Part shown: piece by piece, positions 16,595 through 25,674 of the stretch
How positions within the stretch are numbered: the first letter of the stretch is position 1
How the letters are laid out: the number at the start of each line of letters is the position of its first letter
Assembly: GCF_025143985.1 (NCBI RefSeq)
Contig: NZ_CP083564.1
Coordinates: 1,613,501 to 1,677,500 of the forward strand
From: Sulfitobacter sp. W027
Lineage (GTDB): Bacteria > Pseudomonadota > Alphaproteobacteria > Rhodobacterales > Rhodobacteraceae
Direction of reading: 5' to 3'
DNA length: 64,000 nt
Position numbers and translations under genes: made by a program
Notes under the pieces: model-generated
Database searches by the model: none
What the model was told of the DNA's origin: nothing
The model's input: the letters and a program-made list of their open reading frames with translations, nothing else

Positions 16595-18211
16595 TTACCC
16601 CTGAACGCCGCGCAAGGCCACCCCCGCCTTAGCGAGCGCGTTCCAAATCAGCGCATCCCGGCCATAAACGTCATCGCGGTATTCAGTGTGACCACGGGCG
16701 TTGGTCACGGCGGTGCGGTAGATCAGATGCACGGGCACAGGCTCTTTCAAAACGATCCGTGTCTCACGTCCGCTACGCAGCACGGTCTGGAACTCCCCCT
16801 CCGGGTCAGCCGATTGCCGTGCGAGCAGCGCATAGGCAAATTCAAAGGGTTCGGCCAGACGCACACAGCCGTGGCTGAAGGCCCGCACATCGCGGTCAAA
16901 GAGGCTCTTGGCTGGGGTATCATGCAGGTAGATGTTGTACTTATTGGGGAACATGAACTTCACCAGACCCAAGGCATTGGTGTTGCTGGGCGGCTGGCGC
17001 ATGGAAAAGGGGAAGGTCCGAGCGGTATATTTGTTAAAGTTCACGGCACCGCGGTTCACCTTCCGTCCGCGGCTGTCGGTGATCTCGATATGGTTCACCG
17101 CGTTACGGTTCTGCTTGAGCTGCGGCAGGTATTCCCCGGTCACGATGGAGCGCGGCACATACCAGCTTGGGTTCACCACCATATGCTCCATCACATCCGA
17201 AAATTCGGGCGTCGGGCGATCCTCGCGTGCAGCACCGACGACAGAACGGGTTTGGAAAGTGGTCTTGCCATCGTCGATAATCTTGGCCGAGAAATCGGGG
17301 ATGTTCACAAGGATATGGCGTTTGCCGCGGTCGGTATTGAACCAACGCTCACGCTCAAGGGCGACCATGACCGATTGCAAGCGCTGTTCAACACCGATGT
17401 TGATCTGCTTCATCGTGGCCGGACCCGCGACCCCATCGGTGTTCAGCCCGTGGGCTTCTTGGAACTGGCGCACGGCGTCTGTGAGGCTCGCGTCATAGCC
17501 AACGGCGTTCGAGCGCTCAAGGTAGCCCATAGCAATCAGGCGGTTGCGCAGCGCAATCACGTCATTGCCGGTATCGCCGGGTTCTAACTTGCCCGCGGGC
17601 ACCGACGGGCCCCAGCCGCCCTGCGACAGAAGCTTTTCCATCACGATCTTCTCTTTGAGCAACGCATTATACTCAAGGCTGCGCGGCGGCAGCGTCCGGA
17701 AATAGGCAGCGGGAGAGGATTTGGGCAAGTCTTGCAGGTAGGTCTTGCGGTCGCGGTACGGGATTTCGCGCACAATCTGGCTAATGATCCGCTTAGGGAT
17801 CAAGACGCCGGTCTGCACGTCCCGGGCATAGCGTAGGAAGACACGGCTAAGTTCCACTTCGGCGAATCCCCGATCGCGCGGGGATTTCGCATTGCGCAGC
17901 ATGTCTAAAACGGCATCGGGGTTATAGCGCGTCACAGGCAGGCCGTGATCCTCTGCCGCACTGATTGCGCGCAGCAGTTCCGAGCGGCGCGCGCGATGTT
18001 CGTCGGCGGCACCTGTCCAGATCGCGGTGTAATCGTTCTCGCGGTAGAAGGCCGCGATATCATCATCTTGGGCGGCGGCTTCGGCAACGGCTTGCTTGAA
18101 AGCGGTGACCTGTGCAGCGACGGAACCCGGTAAAAACAGCGCCGCGATCATCAGGGCCAACCCCGCAATTAGATTGGGCAAATGCCGTGAAAAAGTCGCG
18201 CTGAATGCCAT
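16595..18211 (-). CDS. ldtD: L,D-transpeptidase of the YcbB/LdtD type
   Basis: The 538-residue periplasmic enzyme has a signal peptide (SRHLPNLIAGLALMIAALFL, cleavage near VAAQ), an LdtD scaffold domain, a peptidoglycan-binding domain (about 210-275, LRNRLIAMGYL to GVAGPATMKQIN) and a YkuD catalytic domain. The nucleophile is Cys449 in SHGCVRL. Such enzymes form 3-3 cross-links between meso-diaminopimelate residues. In E. coli ycbB is next to ycbK (mepK); here a MepK-type gene is divergent at 18543, so the partnership is kept although the orientation differs. The lpxD operon follows 34 bases downstream. Confidence 0.9.
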   Translation of the reverse strand: MAFSATFSRHLPNLIAGLALMIAALFLPGSVAAQVTAFKQAVAEAAAQDDDIAAFYRENDYTAIWTGAADEHRARRSELLRAISAAEDHGLPVTRYNPDAVLDMLRNAKSPRDRGFAEVELSRVFLRYARDVQTGVLIPKRIISQIVREIPYRDRKTYLQDLPKSSPAAYFRTLPPRSLEYNALLKEKIVMEKLLSQGGWGPSVPAGKLEPGDTGNDVIALRNRLIAMGYLERSNAVGYDASLTDAVRQFQEAHGLNTDGVAGPATMKQINIGVEQRLQSVMVALERERWFNTDRGKRHILVNIPDFSAKIIDDGKTTFQTRSVVGAAREDRPTPEFSDVMEHMVVNPSWYVPRSIVTGEYLPQLKQNRNAVNHIEITDSRGRKVNRGAVNFNKYTARTFPFSMRQPPSNTNALGLVKFMFPNKYNIYLHDTPAKSLFDRDVRAFSHGCVRLAEPFEFAYALLARQSADPEGEFQTVLRSGRETRIVLKEPVPVHLIYRTAVTNARGHTEYRDDVYGRDALIWNALAKAGVALRGVQG

Positions 18212-18542
18212 GTCGTTCCCCGTGAATATATCGTTGCCGCCAAGCGACCCTATTGCTTGATCGGTTTGCCAATATTACTACGCGCAAGTCCATTCAATTT
18301 TCCGTTCGTAGAAAATTCTGATTTTGGATTGTGCGCATCACGCATCGGTTTGCCCTGTAAACACTGGGTTTTTTAGCCGCATTGCGCAAAAACTTGCCTA
18401 AATTTGTGTCACTCGGGAACCTTTCTGATTCAGGCCTTGGTCAGATTTTCCCGCTATGCAATAACAATGTTGCATCTGGGGATGAGATGAATGGCCCATG
18501 TAACATCTTGGGTAACTTAGGCAGACGACGGGACAGAGACAC
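18212..18542. other. Divergent promoter region between ldtD and mepK
   Basis: About 330 AT-richer bases separate the two divergent cell-wall genes and should contain promoters for both. I see no coding frame, terminator or repeated operator here. Confidence 0.5.
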
Positions 18543-19112
18543 ATGACAGGCAAAAGCTCCTCGGGGATGACCCGACGCGCCCTTCTGGGTGCATTCGCAG
18601 CAACAACTGTTGCAGCAGCTCCTACCTTCTCTAACGCGGCAGGTTTTCTGCGTGGCGCTGGCGATATCCGCCGCATCCGTATGTATTCCGGCCGTACAGG
18701 TGAACGACTGGACATGATCTACTGGATCGAAGGCCATTATATCAAAGATGCCTTTGCCGAGATCAACCATTTCATGCGCGACTGGCGGACGGATGAGGTC
18801 ACCAACATGGACCTACGCACCGTTGATATCATGGCCGCTTCACACAACCTGCTGGATGTGAACGAGCCCTATATGCTCCTCTCCGGCTACCGCAGCCCCA
18901 AGACCAATGCGATGCTGCGCTCCCGCTCCAGCGGTGTGGCCAAGAATTCGCTTCACCTTAAGGGTCAGGCGGCTGATCTGCGGCTTGCGTCGCGTTCGGT
19001 GCATCAAGTTGCGCGCGCTGCGATCGCCTGCGGCGGCGGCGGCGTTGGTCGCTACTCCGGCTCCAACTTCACCCATATGGACTGCGGCAATGTTCGTAGC
19101 TGGGGCGGCTGA
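18543..19112 (+). CDS. mepK: MepK-type (DUF882, YcbK) murein endopeptidase, Tat-exported
   Basis: The 189-residue protein opens with a twin-arginine signal (MTRRALLGAFAATT then ASNAAG-like cleavage region) and contains the M15-type zinc peptidase core: SGYRSPKTNAML, the HLKGQAADLR motif supplying His and Asp ligands, and THMDCG supplying the last His. E. coli MepK cleaves D-Ala-mDap and mDap-mDap cross-links, the latter being LdtD products, which fits the divergent ldtD gene. A UUCG-loop terminator follows. Confidence 0.88.
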   Translation: MTGKSSSGMTRRALLGAFAATTVAAAPTFSNAAGFLRGAGDIRRIRMYSGRTGERLDMIYWIEGHYIKDAFAEINHFMRDWRTDEVTNMDLRTVDIMAASHNLLDVNEPYMLLSGYRSPKTNAMLRSRSSGVAKNSLHLKGQAADLRLASRSVHQVARAAIACGGGGVGRYSGSNFTHMDCGNVRSWGG

Positions 19113-19148
19113 TCGCAGCCTGCACTGTGGGACGAATGATTTAATTAG

Positions 19149-19170
19149 GGCGCCTTCGGGTGCCTTTTTT
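19149..19170 (+). terminator. Intrinsic terminator after mepK
   Basis: The stem GGCGCC/GGTGCC has a TTCG tetraloop and is followed by six T. Confidence 0.88.
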
Positions 19171-19242
19171 GTTGCGGGTGAGGCCTTTCCCTGCCCATAG
19201 CCCACGTCTACGGTCGCGCTTGAATATGGCCGGGGGAGCGTG

Positions 19243-20880
19243 ATGCAGGTACAGGCGACAACACGGATAGCCGTGATCGGTTTCGGTCCACGCGGGCTTG
19301 GGGCATTGGAGGCCCTGTCCCGGCGGCTGGCGAGTTCCCTACGCCCTGTGCAGATCGACATTTACGAGCCGAGCGCCTTTCCCGGCGCAGGTCCAAACTT
19401 TGCCCCCTCCGAGCCGGCGTATTGTCTGCTCAACATTCCATACCGGGATATCGCCATCCGCCCCCCACAGGGCTCTGCCGTGGGCAGTTTCGCGGACTGG
19501 CAGGGCAAACCAGTTGATCCCGACGCTTTTCCATCCCGCGCTGACATGGGCCGCTATCTCGAAGCGCGGCGGGACGATCTCTTTCAGCGGAGCTTTACTG
19601 AAACTGACACCAAGCTCACATTGATCCCCGCGCGTATTGCGCAGCTTTCGCAGGAAGGATCAGTCTGGCGACTTCAGTCAGAGACCGGCGCGGAGGCGCG
19701 ATATGATGAAGTCCTCCTGACCCTCGGTCAGCCCCCGGTGGAGCCGGATGAGCAATGGGCGAATTGGCAAGATCACGCGGCGCAGACCGGGGCCGAAGTC
19801 GCGCAGGCCTATCCTGCGGCCTCCCTTGAGGCACAGGCTCAGAGTTGGCAAGGCAAGCGCGTGGCCATTCGGGGCTTGGGTCTGTCCACCTTTGACGTGC
19901 TGCGCAGCCTTACCATGGCGCAGGGGGGGCATTTTGATGCGGCGGGCTATCACCCCTCGGGCCGGGAGCCTGCCTGTATTCTGCCTTTCTCGCTCAATGG
20001 CCAGCCCCCCTTCCCCAAGCCACAGGATGCGGACCTTGATGCCCTCTTTACGCCGTTGCCGAATGAGACCGCGCGTTTCACCCAAGCCGCCGGCGCGGCA
20101 GTCAACGCTGCGCCGCAAAAGGCATCGTCACTTATCACTGCGGCCTTAGCGCCGGTCGTGGCGCGAATCCTCACACAGCAGGGCGTGCGTGAGACGCAGG
20201 TCTCCGCGTGGCTCACAGCGGAGTGGTCCGACCCCGGCGCGCAAGACAGTCAGCCCCCGATGGACGCCTTGCGGCATGGAATTGAACTCGCCGCCGGGCG
20301 GACCGCGCCAAGCATCGGCTACGCCCTTGGACAGGTCTGGCGCAAATGGCAGGACGAATGGCGCGCGGCCTTCAATCCGGGGAGCGCGACGCCTGAAACG
20401 GCCAAGCGGCTGATCGGTTTCGACGAAGGGATGAAACGTTATTCCTACGGCCCGCCTCTGTCTTCGGCGTGTGAACTTCTGGCCTTGATTGACGCGGGGC
20501 TGGTTGATCTGTCCTTCGTGACGGACCCAGAGATTGCCGACACGGTGCAAGGCTGGTCCCTTCGGGCGGAAAGGCGGCAGTGTGAGGTCTCTGTCATCAT
20601 CGACGCCGTGCTGCCTCCGCCAGACCTCTCTCACATCAAGGTGCCACCCCTGCCCAATCTCATCGCGAAAGGCTGGGTCACGCCAGTCTCAGCCAACCTG
20701 GCAGCCGCGATTGAGCCTGACGGGACGTTACGGGACCGAAACGGAGAGTCTGTTCCCGGCCTCTGCTTACTAGGGCGTCTGGCGCTTGGCAGCGTAACAG
20801 CAGTAGATTCCCTGCATGATTGTTTTGGCCAATCTGCCGACCGATGGGCAGAGGGCGCGCTCGCAAGGATGTCGCCCTGA
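19243..20880 (+). CDS. FAD/NAD(P)-binding protein (PF13454 type)
   Basis: The 545-residue cytosolic protein starts with a Rossmann dinucleotide fold (IAVIGFGPRGLGALEAL, GxGxxG at about 13-18) and has the NIPYRDIAIRPP and VAIRGLGLSTFDVLRSL segments of the NAD_binding_9 family; a second nucleotide-binding motif lies near residue 205. Members resemble lysine/ornithine N-monooxygenases, but no specific reaction can be assigned. ATG 19243 is chosen over the GTG directly before it because GGGGAG would be too close to the GTG. It appears monocistronic. Confidence 0.8.
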   Translation: MQVQATTRIAVIGFGPRGLGALEALSRRLASSLRPVQIDIYEPSAFPGAGPNFAPSEPAYCLLNIPYRDIAIRPPQGSAVGSFADWQGKPVDPDAFPSRADMGRYLEARRDDLFQRSFTETDTKLTLIPARIAQLSQEGSVWRLQSETGAEARYDEVLLTLGQPPVEPDEQWANWQDHAAQTGAEVAQAYPAASLEAQAQSWQGKRVAIRGLGLSTFDVLRSLTMAQGGHFDAAGYHPSGREPACILPFSLNGQPPFPKPQDADLDALFTPLPNETARFTQAAGAAVNAAPQKASSLITAALAPVVARILTQQGVRETQVSAWLTAEWSDPGAQDSQPPMDALRHGIELAAGRTAPSIGYALGQVWRKWQDEWRAAFNPGSATPETAKRLIGFDEGMKRYSYGPPLSSACELLALIDAGLVDLSFVTDPEIADTVQGWSLRAERRQCEVSVIIDAVLPPPDLSHIKVPPLPNLIAKGWVTPVSANLAAAIEPDGTLRDRNGESVPGLCLLGRLALGSVTAVDSLHDCFGQSADRWAEGALARMSP

Positions 20881-20989
20881 CGCCGTGGGAAAGTTACAAC
20901 AGTTTGTGATCCTCTCTTACGAATGGAACAGCGCGGCCTTAAAATGGTTTCACCCTCAACACGCGATTGAAGAATAGGGGAACAACATA

Positions 20990-21586
20990 ATGAGAAGACG
21001 ACATTTCATCACCGGCGTAGCGGCCAGCGGCGCAGCACTTGGTACAGGTCTTGCAACTCCCGCATTGGCACATCCGCCCAAAGAAATGCCGAGCTATGAT
21101 GTGCCGCCAGACATGATGCCGCGGAAGGTGCCAATTGCCGCAGGCGCGCCTCCCTATGAAATCCATGTCGATCCCGACAACTTCGCTCTTTACTGGACAC
21201 TGCCGGACAATATGGCATGGCGCTATACCGTGGGCGTTGGCCGTCCGGGCTTGTACGAGTCCGGCGAGTTCTATGTTGGGGCCAAGAAAGAATGGCCCAG
21301 CTGGACCCCGACCCCGGATATGATCGACCGCGAGCCGGAAAAATACGCTAAATACTCTGATGGGATGGAGGGCGGATTGGATAATCCGCTGGGCTCGCGT
21401 GGTCTCTACCTCTTTACCGAAGAGCGTGGCGACACCTTCCTGCGTATTCACGGCACCAACGATCCCAGCACATTGGGCAAACGTGTCTCCAATGGCTGCG
21501 CGCGTTTGGTGAACGATCAGATGGCCGAACTCTACGACCGGGTACCAATGAACACCCGCGTGGTGCTATACGAACCGCTCGTCTGA
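20990..21586 (+). CDS. L,D-transpeptidase, short YkuD type, Tat-exported
   Basis: The 198-residue protein begins with a twin-arginine-like signal (MRRRHFITGVAASGAALG, cleavage near ALA) and is almost entirely a YkuD domain. It has the IHGTNDPSTLG motif and the catalytic SNGCARL with Cys170. Unlike LdtD it has no peptidoglycan-binding domain. It resembles the ErfK/YbiS group, which can attach lipoproteins to peptidoglycan or form 3-3 links; which applies here is unknown. It is the second L,D-transpeptidase within 5 kb. Confidence 0.9.
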   Translation: MRRRHFITGVAASGAALGTGLATPALAHPPKEMPSYDVPPDMMPRKVPIAAGAPPYEIHVDPDNFALYWTLPDNMAWRYTVGVGRPGLYESGEFYVGAKKEWPSWTPTPDMIDREPEKYAKYSDGMEGGLDNPLGSRGLYLFTEERGDTFLRIHGTNDPSTLGKRVSNGCARLVNDQMAELYDRVPMNTRVVLYEPLV

Positions 21587-21609
21587 TAGATTTGGCTGAT
21601 GAAGCACAA

Positions 21610-21645
21610 AGCCCGGAACGGAGAATGTCCGTTCCGGGCTTTTTT
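21610..21645 (+). terminator. Intrinsic terminator after the short L,D-transpeptidase
   Basis: A perfect 13-bp stem, AGCCCGGAACGGA with TCCGTTCCGGGCT, has a 5-base loop and is followed by six T (the last base of the stem included). Confidence 0.92.
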
Positions 21646-22023
21646 CGTTGGCAGATATCAGCATCCGAGAATGAAACATCGCACACGGATTGAGTAGCTG
21701 TGGGATGAGTTGGGCCGGTCACGTTCCTGCGAAGGGAATGTAATAAGGGTTGGAGAGCGGTTGCTGACAACCTCAATGCAGTTGGTTTCTGTCCAGAACT
21801 CAGAATAAACTTTTCAGAACAGCCGCTTAATGACTTACCGCGCATTGTTACATATCAATCGCGCAGGGTCTCGCTTCGACACGGGCCAGTGATCCGAGTT
21901 GCTTTGTAACTGAGACCGGTAACCCTTTAATATCATTGTATCGAACGGGCCCCTCGACCTCCCCACCTCTTCCCAGAGCGTGAAAGCTGAAGCCCATTTC
22001 CCAAACCTTGAAAGGACTGGAAA
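21646..22023. other. Intergenic region before the small secreted protein
   Basis: About 380 bases without a supported gene. It must hold the promoter for the small gene at 22024. No hairpin, repeat or RNA gene stands out. Confidence 0.5.
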
Positions 22024-22314
22024 ATGAAACTCTTTATCGCAACTGCCGCCGCCACTTTGATCGCCACTGCAGGCTTTGCCGGCCAGTCGACTCGTTACGA
22101 AGACCTGCGTTTGGACACCTCTGTGACAGCAACTGTCGTCCACGCTGAAGACGCCGGGGCCACCCGTCCCAATGCGCGAGCCGCTGACCTGCTGCTGGAC
22201 ACTTTCGCAGATGACCGCGCATCAGAAGCAACCTTCTCTACCAACGATGCGCAAAGCAGCTTGGGTGATGGTTATATCTATGGCGGCTTTGGGGCTGGCA
22301 ACGACTCCCGCTGA
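22024..22314 (+). CDS. Small secreted protein of unknown function
   Basis: The 96-residue product has a clear signal peptide (MKLFIATAAATLIATAGFAG) and a short polar mature part rich in Asp, Ala and Thr. It has no cysteine and no family that I recognise. The gene is supported by AAAGGA before the ATG and a good terminator right after the stop. The C-terminal glycine/tyrosine-rich tail (GDGYIYGGFGAGND) is distinctive. Confidence 0.65.
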   Translation: MKLFIATAAATLIATAGFAGQSTRYEDLRLDTSVTATVVHAEDAGATRPNARAADLLLDTFADDRASEATFSTNDAQSSLGDGYIYGGFGAGNDSR

Positions 22315-22336
22315 CCCCCGTCCGGAAAACTGAAAG

Positions 22337-22365
22337 AGCCCGGACCGAAAGGTGCCGGGCTTTTT
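22337..22365 (+). terminator. Intrinsic terminator after the small secreted protein gene
   Basis: The stem AGCCCGGACC/GGTGCCGGGCT, with one bulged base and a GAAA loop, is followed by TTTT. Confidence 0.85.
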
Positions 22366-22426
22366 GCATGTCTGGAGGTCAGGCCCAAACGGGCACCATA
22401 TCTCTAGAAAATCATTCAAGGGAAAA

Positions 22427-22516
22427 TGGCGGAGCGACAGGGATTCGAACCCTGGAGACGGTCTCCCGCCTACACACTTTCCAGGCGTGCGCCTTCGACC
22501 ACTCGGCCACCGCTCC
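22427..22516 (-). tRNA. tRNA-Ser (anticodon GGA)
   Basis: The minus strand reads GGAGCGG at the 5' end, a D-arm, an anticodon loop CTGGAAA with GGA, a long variable arm typical of serine tRNAs, the T-arm GGGTTCGAATCCC, and CGCTCC plus discriminator G with an encoded CCA. The total length is 90 nt. It reads UCC/UCU codons. It lies 72 bases downstream of alaX on the same strand. Confidence 0.97.
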
Positions 22517-22588
22517 GTTGATGCGCGGTTTAGCTTGGGGGGACAGTGAGTTGCAAGAGCGAAATCCCCCCAAGACGGATAAATTTAT

Positions 22589-23311
22589 CTAGCCGCCAAG
22601 ATGAACATAGACGCGGCGGTTTAACCGGCCCTTTTTCTCAATCTTTCCAAGGCGAAGGCCGCCGATTTCGCCCGTCCGCGCGACATGGGTACCGCCACAG
22701 GGCTGCAGGTCGATGGGATCCTGCGGCTCACCAATACGGATCAGCCGAATATCCCCGCGCCCGCGTGGCGGCGCGACGGACATGGTCTTGACCAGTTCGG
22801 GGGTAGTGTCGAGTTGGCTTTCGGTGATCCAGTCCTCGCTCACCCGCGCGTCGAGGGAAACGAAGTGGTTCAGCGCCTCTTCGAGCTCGTCACGGTCCTG
22901 TGGCGCGTCGGGCATGTTGAAATCAAGCCGCCCATGGCTGGCCGAGATCTGGCCGCCCGTCACCGGATGCGGGATCACCACTGAAAGGAGATGCAGAGCG
23001 GTATGGACGCGCATGTGTTTATGACGGCGGTCCCAGTCAAGCTCCTGGGTAACATAGGCCCCGACGGGCGGCAGGGCACGCGGCTCTGCCGGAACCAGCG
23101 CGATGCGGCCACTGTCGCGGTCGCGAACAGTGGTGGCGATGGAGAGTTCCTGTTTGTCCCATGTCAGCCAGCCGCTGTCGCCCGGCTGGCCGCCCCCAGT
23201 GGGATAGAACAGAGAGCTGTCCAAAATCACCCCGCCCTCGGGCGTATGGGCTGCCACGCGGGCGGGCGCGTCGCGCAGATAGGATTCCGTCCGAAACAGT
23301 TCGCCTGTCAT
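22589..23311 (-). CDS. alaX: Alanyl-tRNA editing protein (AlaX)
   Basis: The 240-residue free-standing editing domain resembles the AlaRS editing domain and hydrolyses Ser-tRNA(Ala). The zinc-site motifs are visible: HTALHLL (HxxxH type) and the later CGGTHV. The N-terminal SLFYPTGGGQPGD stretch is diagnostic. ATG 23311 is chosen because it overlaps the stop of the MscS gene by four bases (ATGA), showing coupling. Longer upstream frame positions lack family similarity. Confidence 0.9.
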   Translation of the reverse strand: MTGELFRTESYLRDAPARVAAHTPEGGVILDSSLFYPTGGGQPGDSGWLTWDKQELSIATTVRDRDSGRIALVPAEPRALPPVGAYVTQELDWDRRHKHMRVHTALHLLSVVIPHPVTGGQISASHGRLDFNMPDAPQDRDELEEALNHFVSLDARVSEDWITESQLDTTPELVKTMSVAPPRGRGDIRLIRIGEPQDPIDLQPCGGTHVARTGEIGGLRLGKIEKKGRLNRRVYVHLGG

Positions 23312-25674
23312 GCCTGTGGCCTCACCTTGTCGCTGCTGTCTTCCAACGCGGGTGCGGCTTCGCCCTTCAGGGCCTCTGGGTTGCGCAGCCACAGATCACG
23401 TTGCGCAAAGGGTATCTCGATCCCTTCTTCTTTGAAGCGCGCGGCGATGGCGTGGTTGATGTCGTTCTTGACCTTCATCATCCAATTGACGTCTCGCAGG
23501 TAGCAACGAACTTCAAACTCCAGCGCGTCCGCGCCGAAATTCAGGAACAGCACCGCAGGCGGCGGGTTGGTCAGCACGATGGGCTGGGCTTGGGCGATCT
23601 CTTGCAAGATGCCCTCCACACGTTTGGTATCAGTGCCATAGGCCACGCCCAGGGGCACGATCAAACGCCCCACGGTGTTGCCGCGCGTATAGTTGGTGAC
23701 CGTGCCGCTGATCAAATCAGCATTGGGCACAATGACGTCGGTCCGGTCGAAGGTTTCGATCCTTGTTGAGCGCACCGAGATATCGCGGACATAGCCCATC
23801 TGCCCGCCCACCTCGATCCAATCGCCTTCGGAGATAGGGCGTTCGATCAACAGGATGATGCCCGACACGAAGTTCGACACGACGTTTTGCAGACCAAAAC
23901 CGATACCGACTGACAGCGCACCGGCAACATAAGCGAGCGCGGAAAGGTCGATCCCGGCCCCGGTGATCGCCAGCAGCGCGGCGAGGAAGATACCGACGTA
24001 TCCGATTCCCGAGACGATGGCGTTCTGCCCCCCGATGTCCATCCGCGTTTTAGGCAGCACATTGCTGCGCAGCGCGCTCTGCATCAGACGGGTGGCGGCA
24101 TAGCCGATGACAAAGATGACCGCAAAGGACAGGAAATCTGTCGGACGGATGCGCGTCTCACCAAAGGCAAAGCCTCGACTGAACAGCGCCCAAAGCTCGG
24201 TCAGGTCGGTAACCCTTGCGCCCCATGCCAGTGCCATTACGGGCAGCGACAACAACAGAAGGATCAGGCCAAAGAATACCGGCATCAAGGCATCACGCGC
24301 CTGCACCCCCTGCCCGGTCATCGCGCCGTAGACGTCCGCCAAGAACCGTTGCAGCGTCATCACCAGCCCCAAAAGGACAAGTGTGGTGACATAGGGCGGC
24401 AGCAGCGACACAGCGGCGTTGTAATAGCCGCTGATCAGCAACAGAGGAGACACAATCGCCACGATCATCGCACCCAAGCCCAGACCGCGCACCACGCGGC
24501 TCAGCGTCGAGACGCGTGGCTCTTCAGAGGCAGGTTCATCATCCGGCACCGGGTCGCTGTGACCGTGCAAAATGCGACCGATGCGGAACAGGGCAAAGGC
24601 GCTGAGCAACATGACAGGCAGGCGCAGCACCGCTTCGGTGGTCTCAGCCGGTTGTTGCCCGTCGAAAATTGCGTCGATGATCGCGCCAAGGATGACGGTT
24701 ACTGTAATGATACTGACGTAGAAACGTACGGCTTTGCGCTCGGGGCGCGGCAGCAGGATCAGGGCTTCGTCCTCATCGCGGGAGAACACCCGTTCGGCCA
24801 CCCAGCGAACGCCCAGCATCGCGCCGCCGATCACCGGGATAAGCTGGACCAAGGCAGACCCGCGCGGCCCAAGCCAGCCGGTCGCCAACACGGCCATCAC
24901 CAGCAGCACCATACCCGCCGTGGGCAGGATAATCCGCAGCAGCGAAACCACAAAGCGCCAGATGCCAAAACCGCGCGCGCCAAACCGCTGCAGTCGCCCG
25001 ACAATTGCCGTCGACCAATGATGCCCGCGCAATATCAGCACCAACCCCAGCACCGTAAGCGCCAACACCGCTGGCAAGGAGGACCGCAGATTGCGGCGTG
25101 CCGTTTCGGCATTATCGGGGGCTTCGGCGGCAATCTCACCCGCTGCGATAGCCAGATCGTTAACGGCAGTTTGCCAGTGCACCGGGTTGAGCGGCGTGGG
25201 GACAACCTCCATCAGCTGTTCGGTTTGGCGCTCGCGCAGGGCTACGTCGATTTGACCAATCAGCGCGTCGGCCCGCAGGAACGCGGCTTCGGCCCGCTGA
25301 ACCGGGGTTAGCAGGGTGTTGAGCTGTCTGTTCAACTCCTCGCGGTTGGCAGCGACCTCGGGCGATTCCGGCTCGGCCCCTTCGCCTTCTGGTGGGGTGC
25401 CAAGGGCGGCTATTTGTTCCCGCAGCGCATTGATCCGCGCCGCGTTCAGGTTTCGCGCCGCGTCGAATTTGGTGCGGTACTCGACCAGCCGGGCGCGCTG
25501 CACCTCTAGCATGGTCTCGGTGGTGTCCGTCGCGTCAATCACCTCTTCGGCGGTCGAAGCAACGGATTCCCATTGATCAAAATCCGGCAGTACCGGTTCT
25601 TGAGCGACTGCAGCGCCGGTCAGCCAGACCAGCAACGCGGTAAGGCCAAGGGCGAAGCGGAGCATTTGGGTCAT
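23308..25674 (-). CDS. Large MscS-family mechanosensitive channel with DUF3772 region
   Basis: The 788-residue inner-membrane protein has a signal peptide, a periplasmic N-terminal helical domain (about 25-190, DUF3772-like, with Glu/Arg-rich coiled coil), many transmembrane helices (about 195-570) and an MscS pore and beta domain near 575-760. The pore-lining helix is AYVAGALSVGIGFGLQNVVSNFVSG, followed by LLIERPISEGDWIEVGG. It should open under membrane tension to release osmolytes. It overlaps cysK and alaX by four bases at its two ends. Confidence 0.9.
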   Translation of the reverse strand: MTQMLRFALGLTALLVWLTGAAVAQEPVLPDFDQWESVASTAEEVIDATDTTETMLEVQRARLVEYRTKFDAARNLNAARINALREQIAALGTPPEGEGAEPESPEVAANREELNRQLNTLLTPVQRAEAAFLRADALIGQIDVALRERQTEQLMEVVPTPLNPVHWQTAVNDLAIAAGEIAAEAPDNAETARRNLRSSLPAVLALTVLGLVLILRGHHWSTAIVGRLQRFGARGFGIWRFVVSLLRIILPTAGMVLLVMAVLATGWLGPRGSALVQLIPVIGGAMLGVRWVAERVFSRDEDEALILLPRPERKAVRFYVSIITVTVILGAIIDAIFDGQQPAETTEAVLRLPVMLLSAFALFRIGRILHGHSDPVPDDEPASEEPRVSTLSRVVRGLGLGAMIVAIVSPLLLISGYYNAAVSLLPPYVTTLVLLGLVMTLQRFLADVYGAMTGQGVQARDALMPVFFGLILLLLSLPVMALAWGARVTDLTELWALFSRGFAFGETRIRPTDFLSFAVIFVIGYAATRLMQSALRSNVLPKTRMDIGGQNAIVSGIGYVGIFLAALLAITGAGIDLSALAYVAGALSVGIGFGLQNVVSNFVSGIILLIERPISEGDWIEVGGQMGYVRDISVRSTRIETFDRTDVIVPNADLISGTVTNYTRGNTVGRLIVPLGVAYGTDTKRVEGILQEIAQAQPIVLTNPPPAVLFLNFGADALEFEVRCYLRDVNWMMKVKNDINHAIAARFKEEGIEIPFAQRDLWLRNPEALKGEAAPALEDSSDKVRPQA

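Noticed and set aside
15454..16632. Plus-strand open frame of 392 codons opposite lpxD
   Set aside because: It is a GC-rich antisense shadow; lpxD on the other strand has continuous hexapeptide repeats.
24349..25311. Plus-strand open frame opposite the MscS gene
   Set aside because: Its product is dominated by His, Gln and Arg, typical of an antisense frame, and the channel gene is unambiguous.
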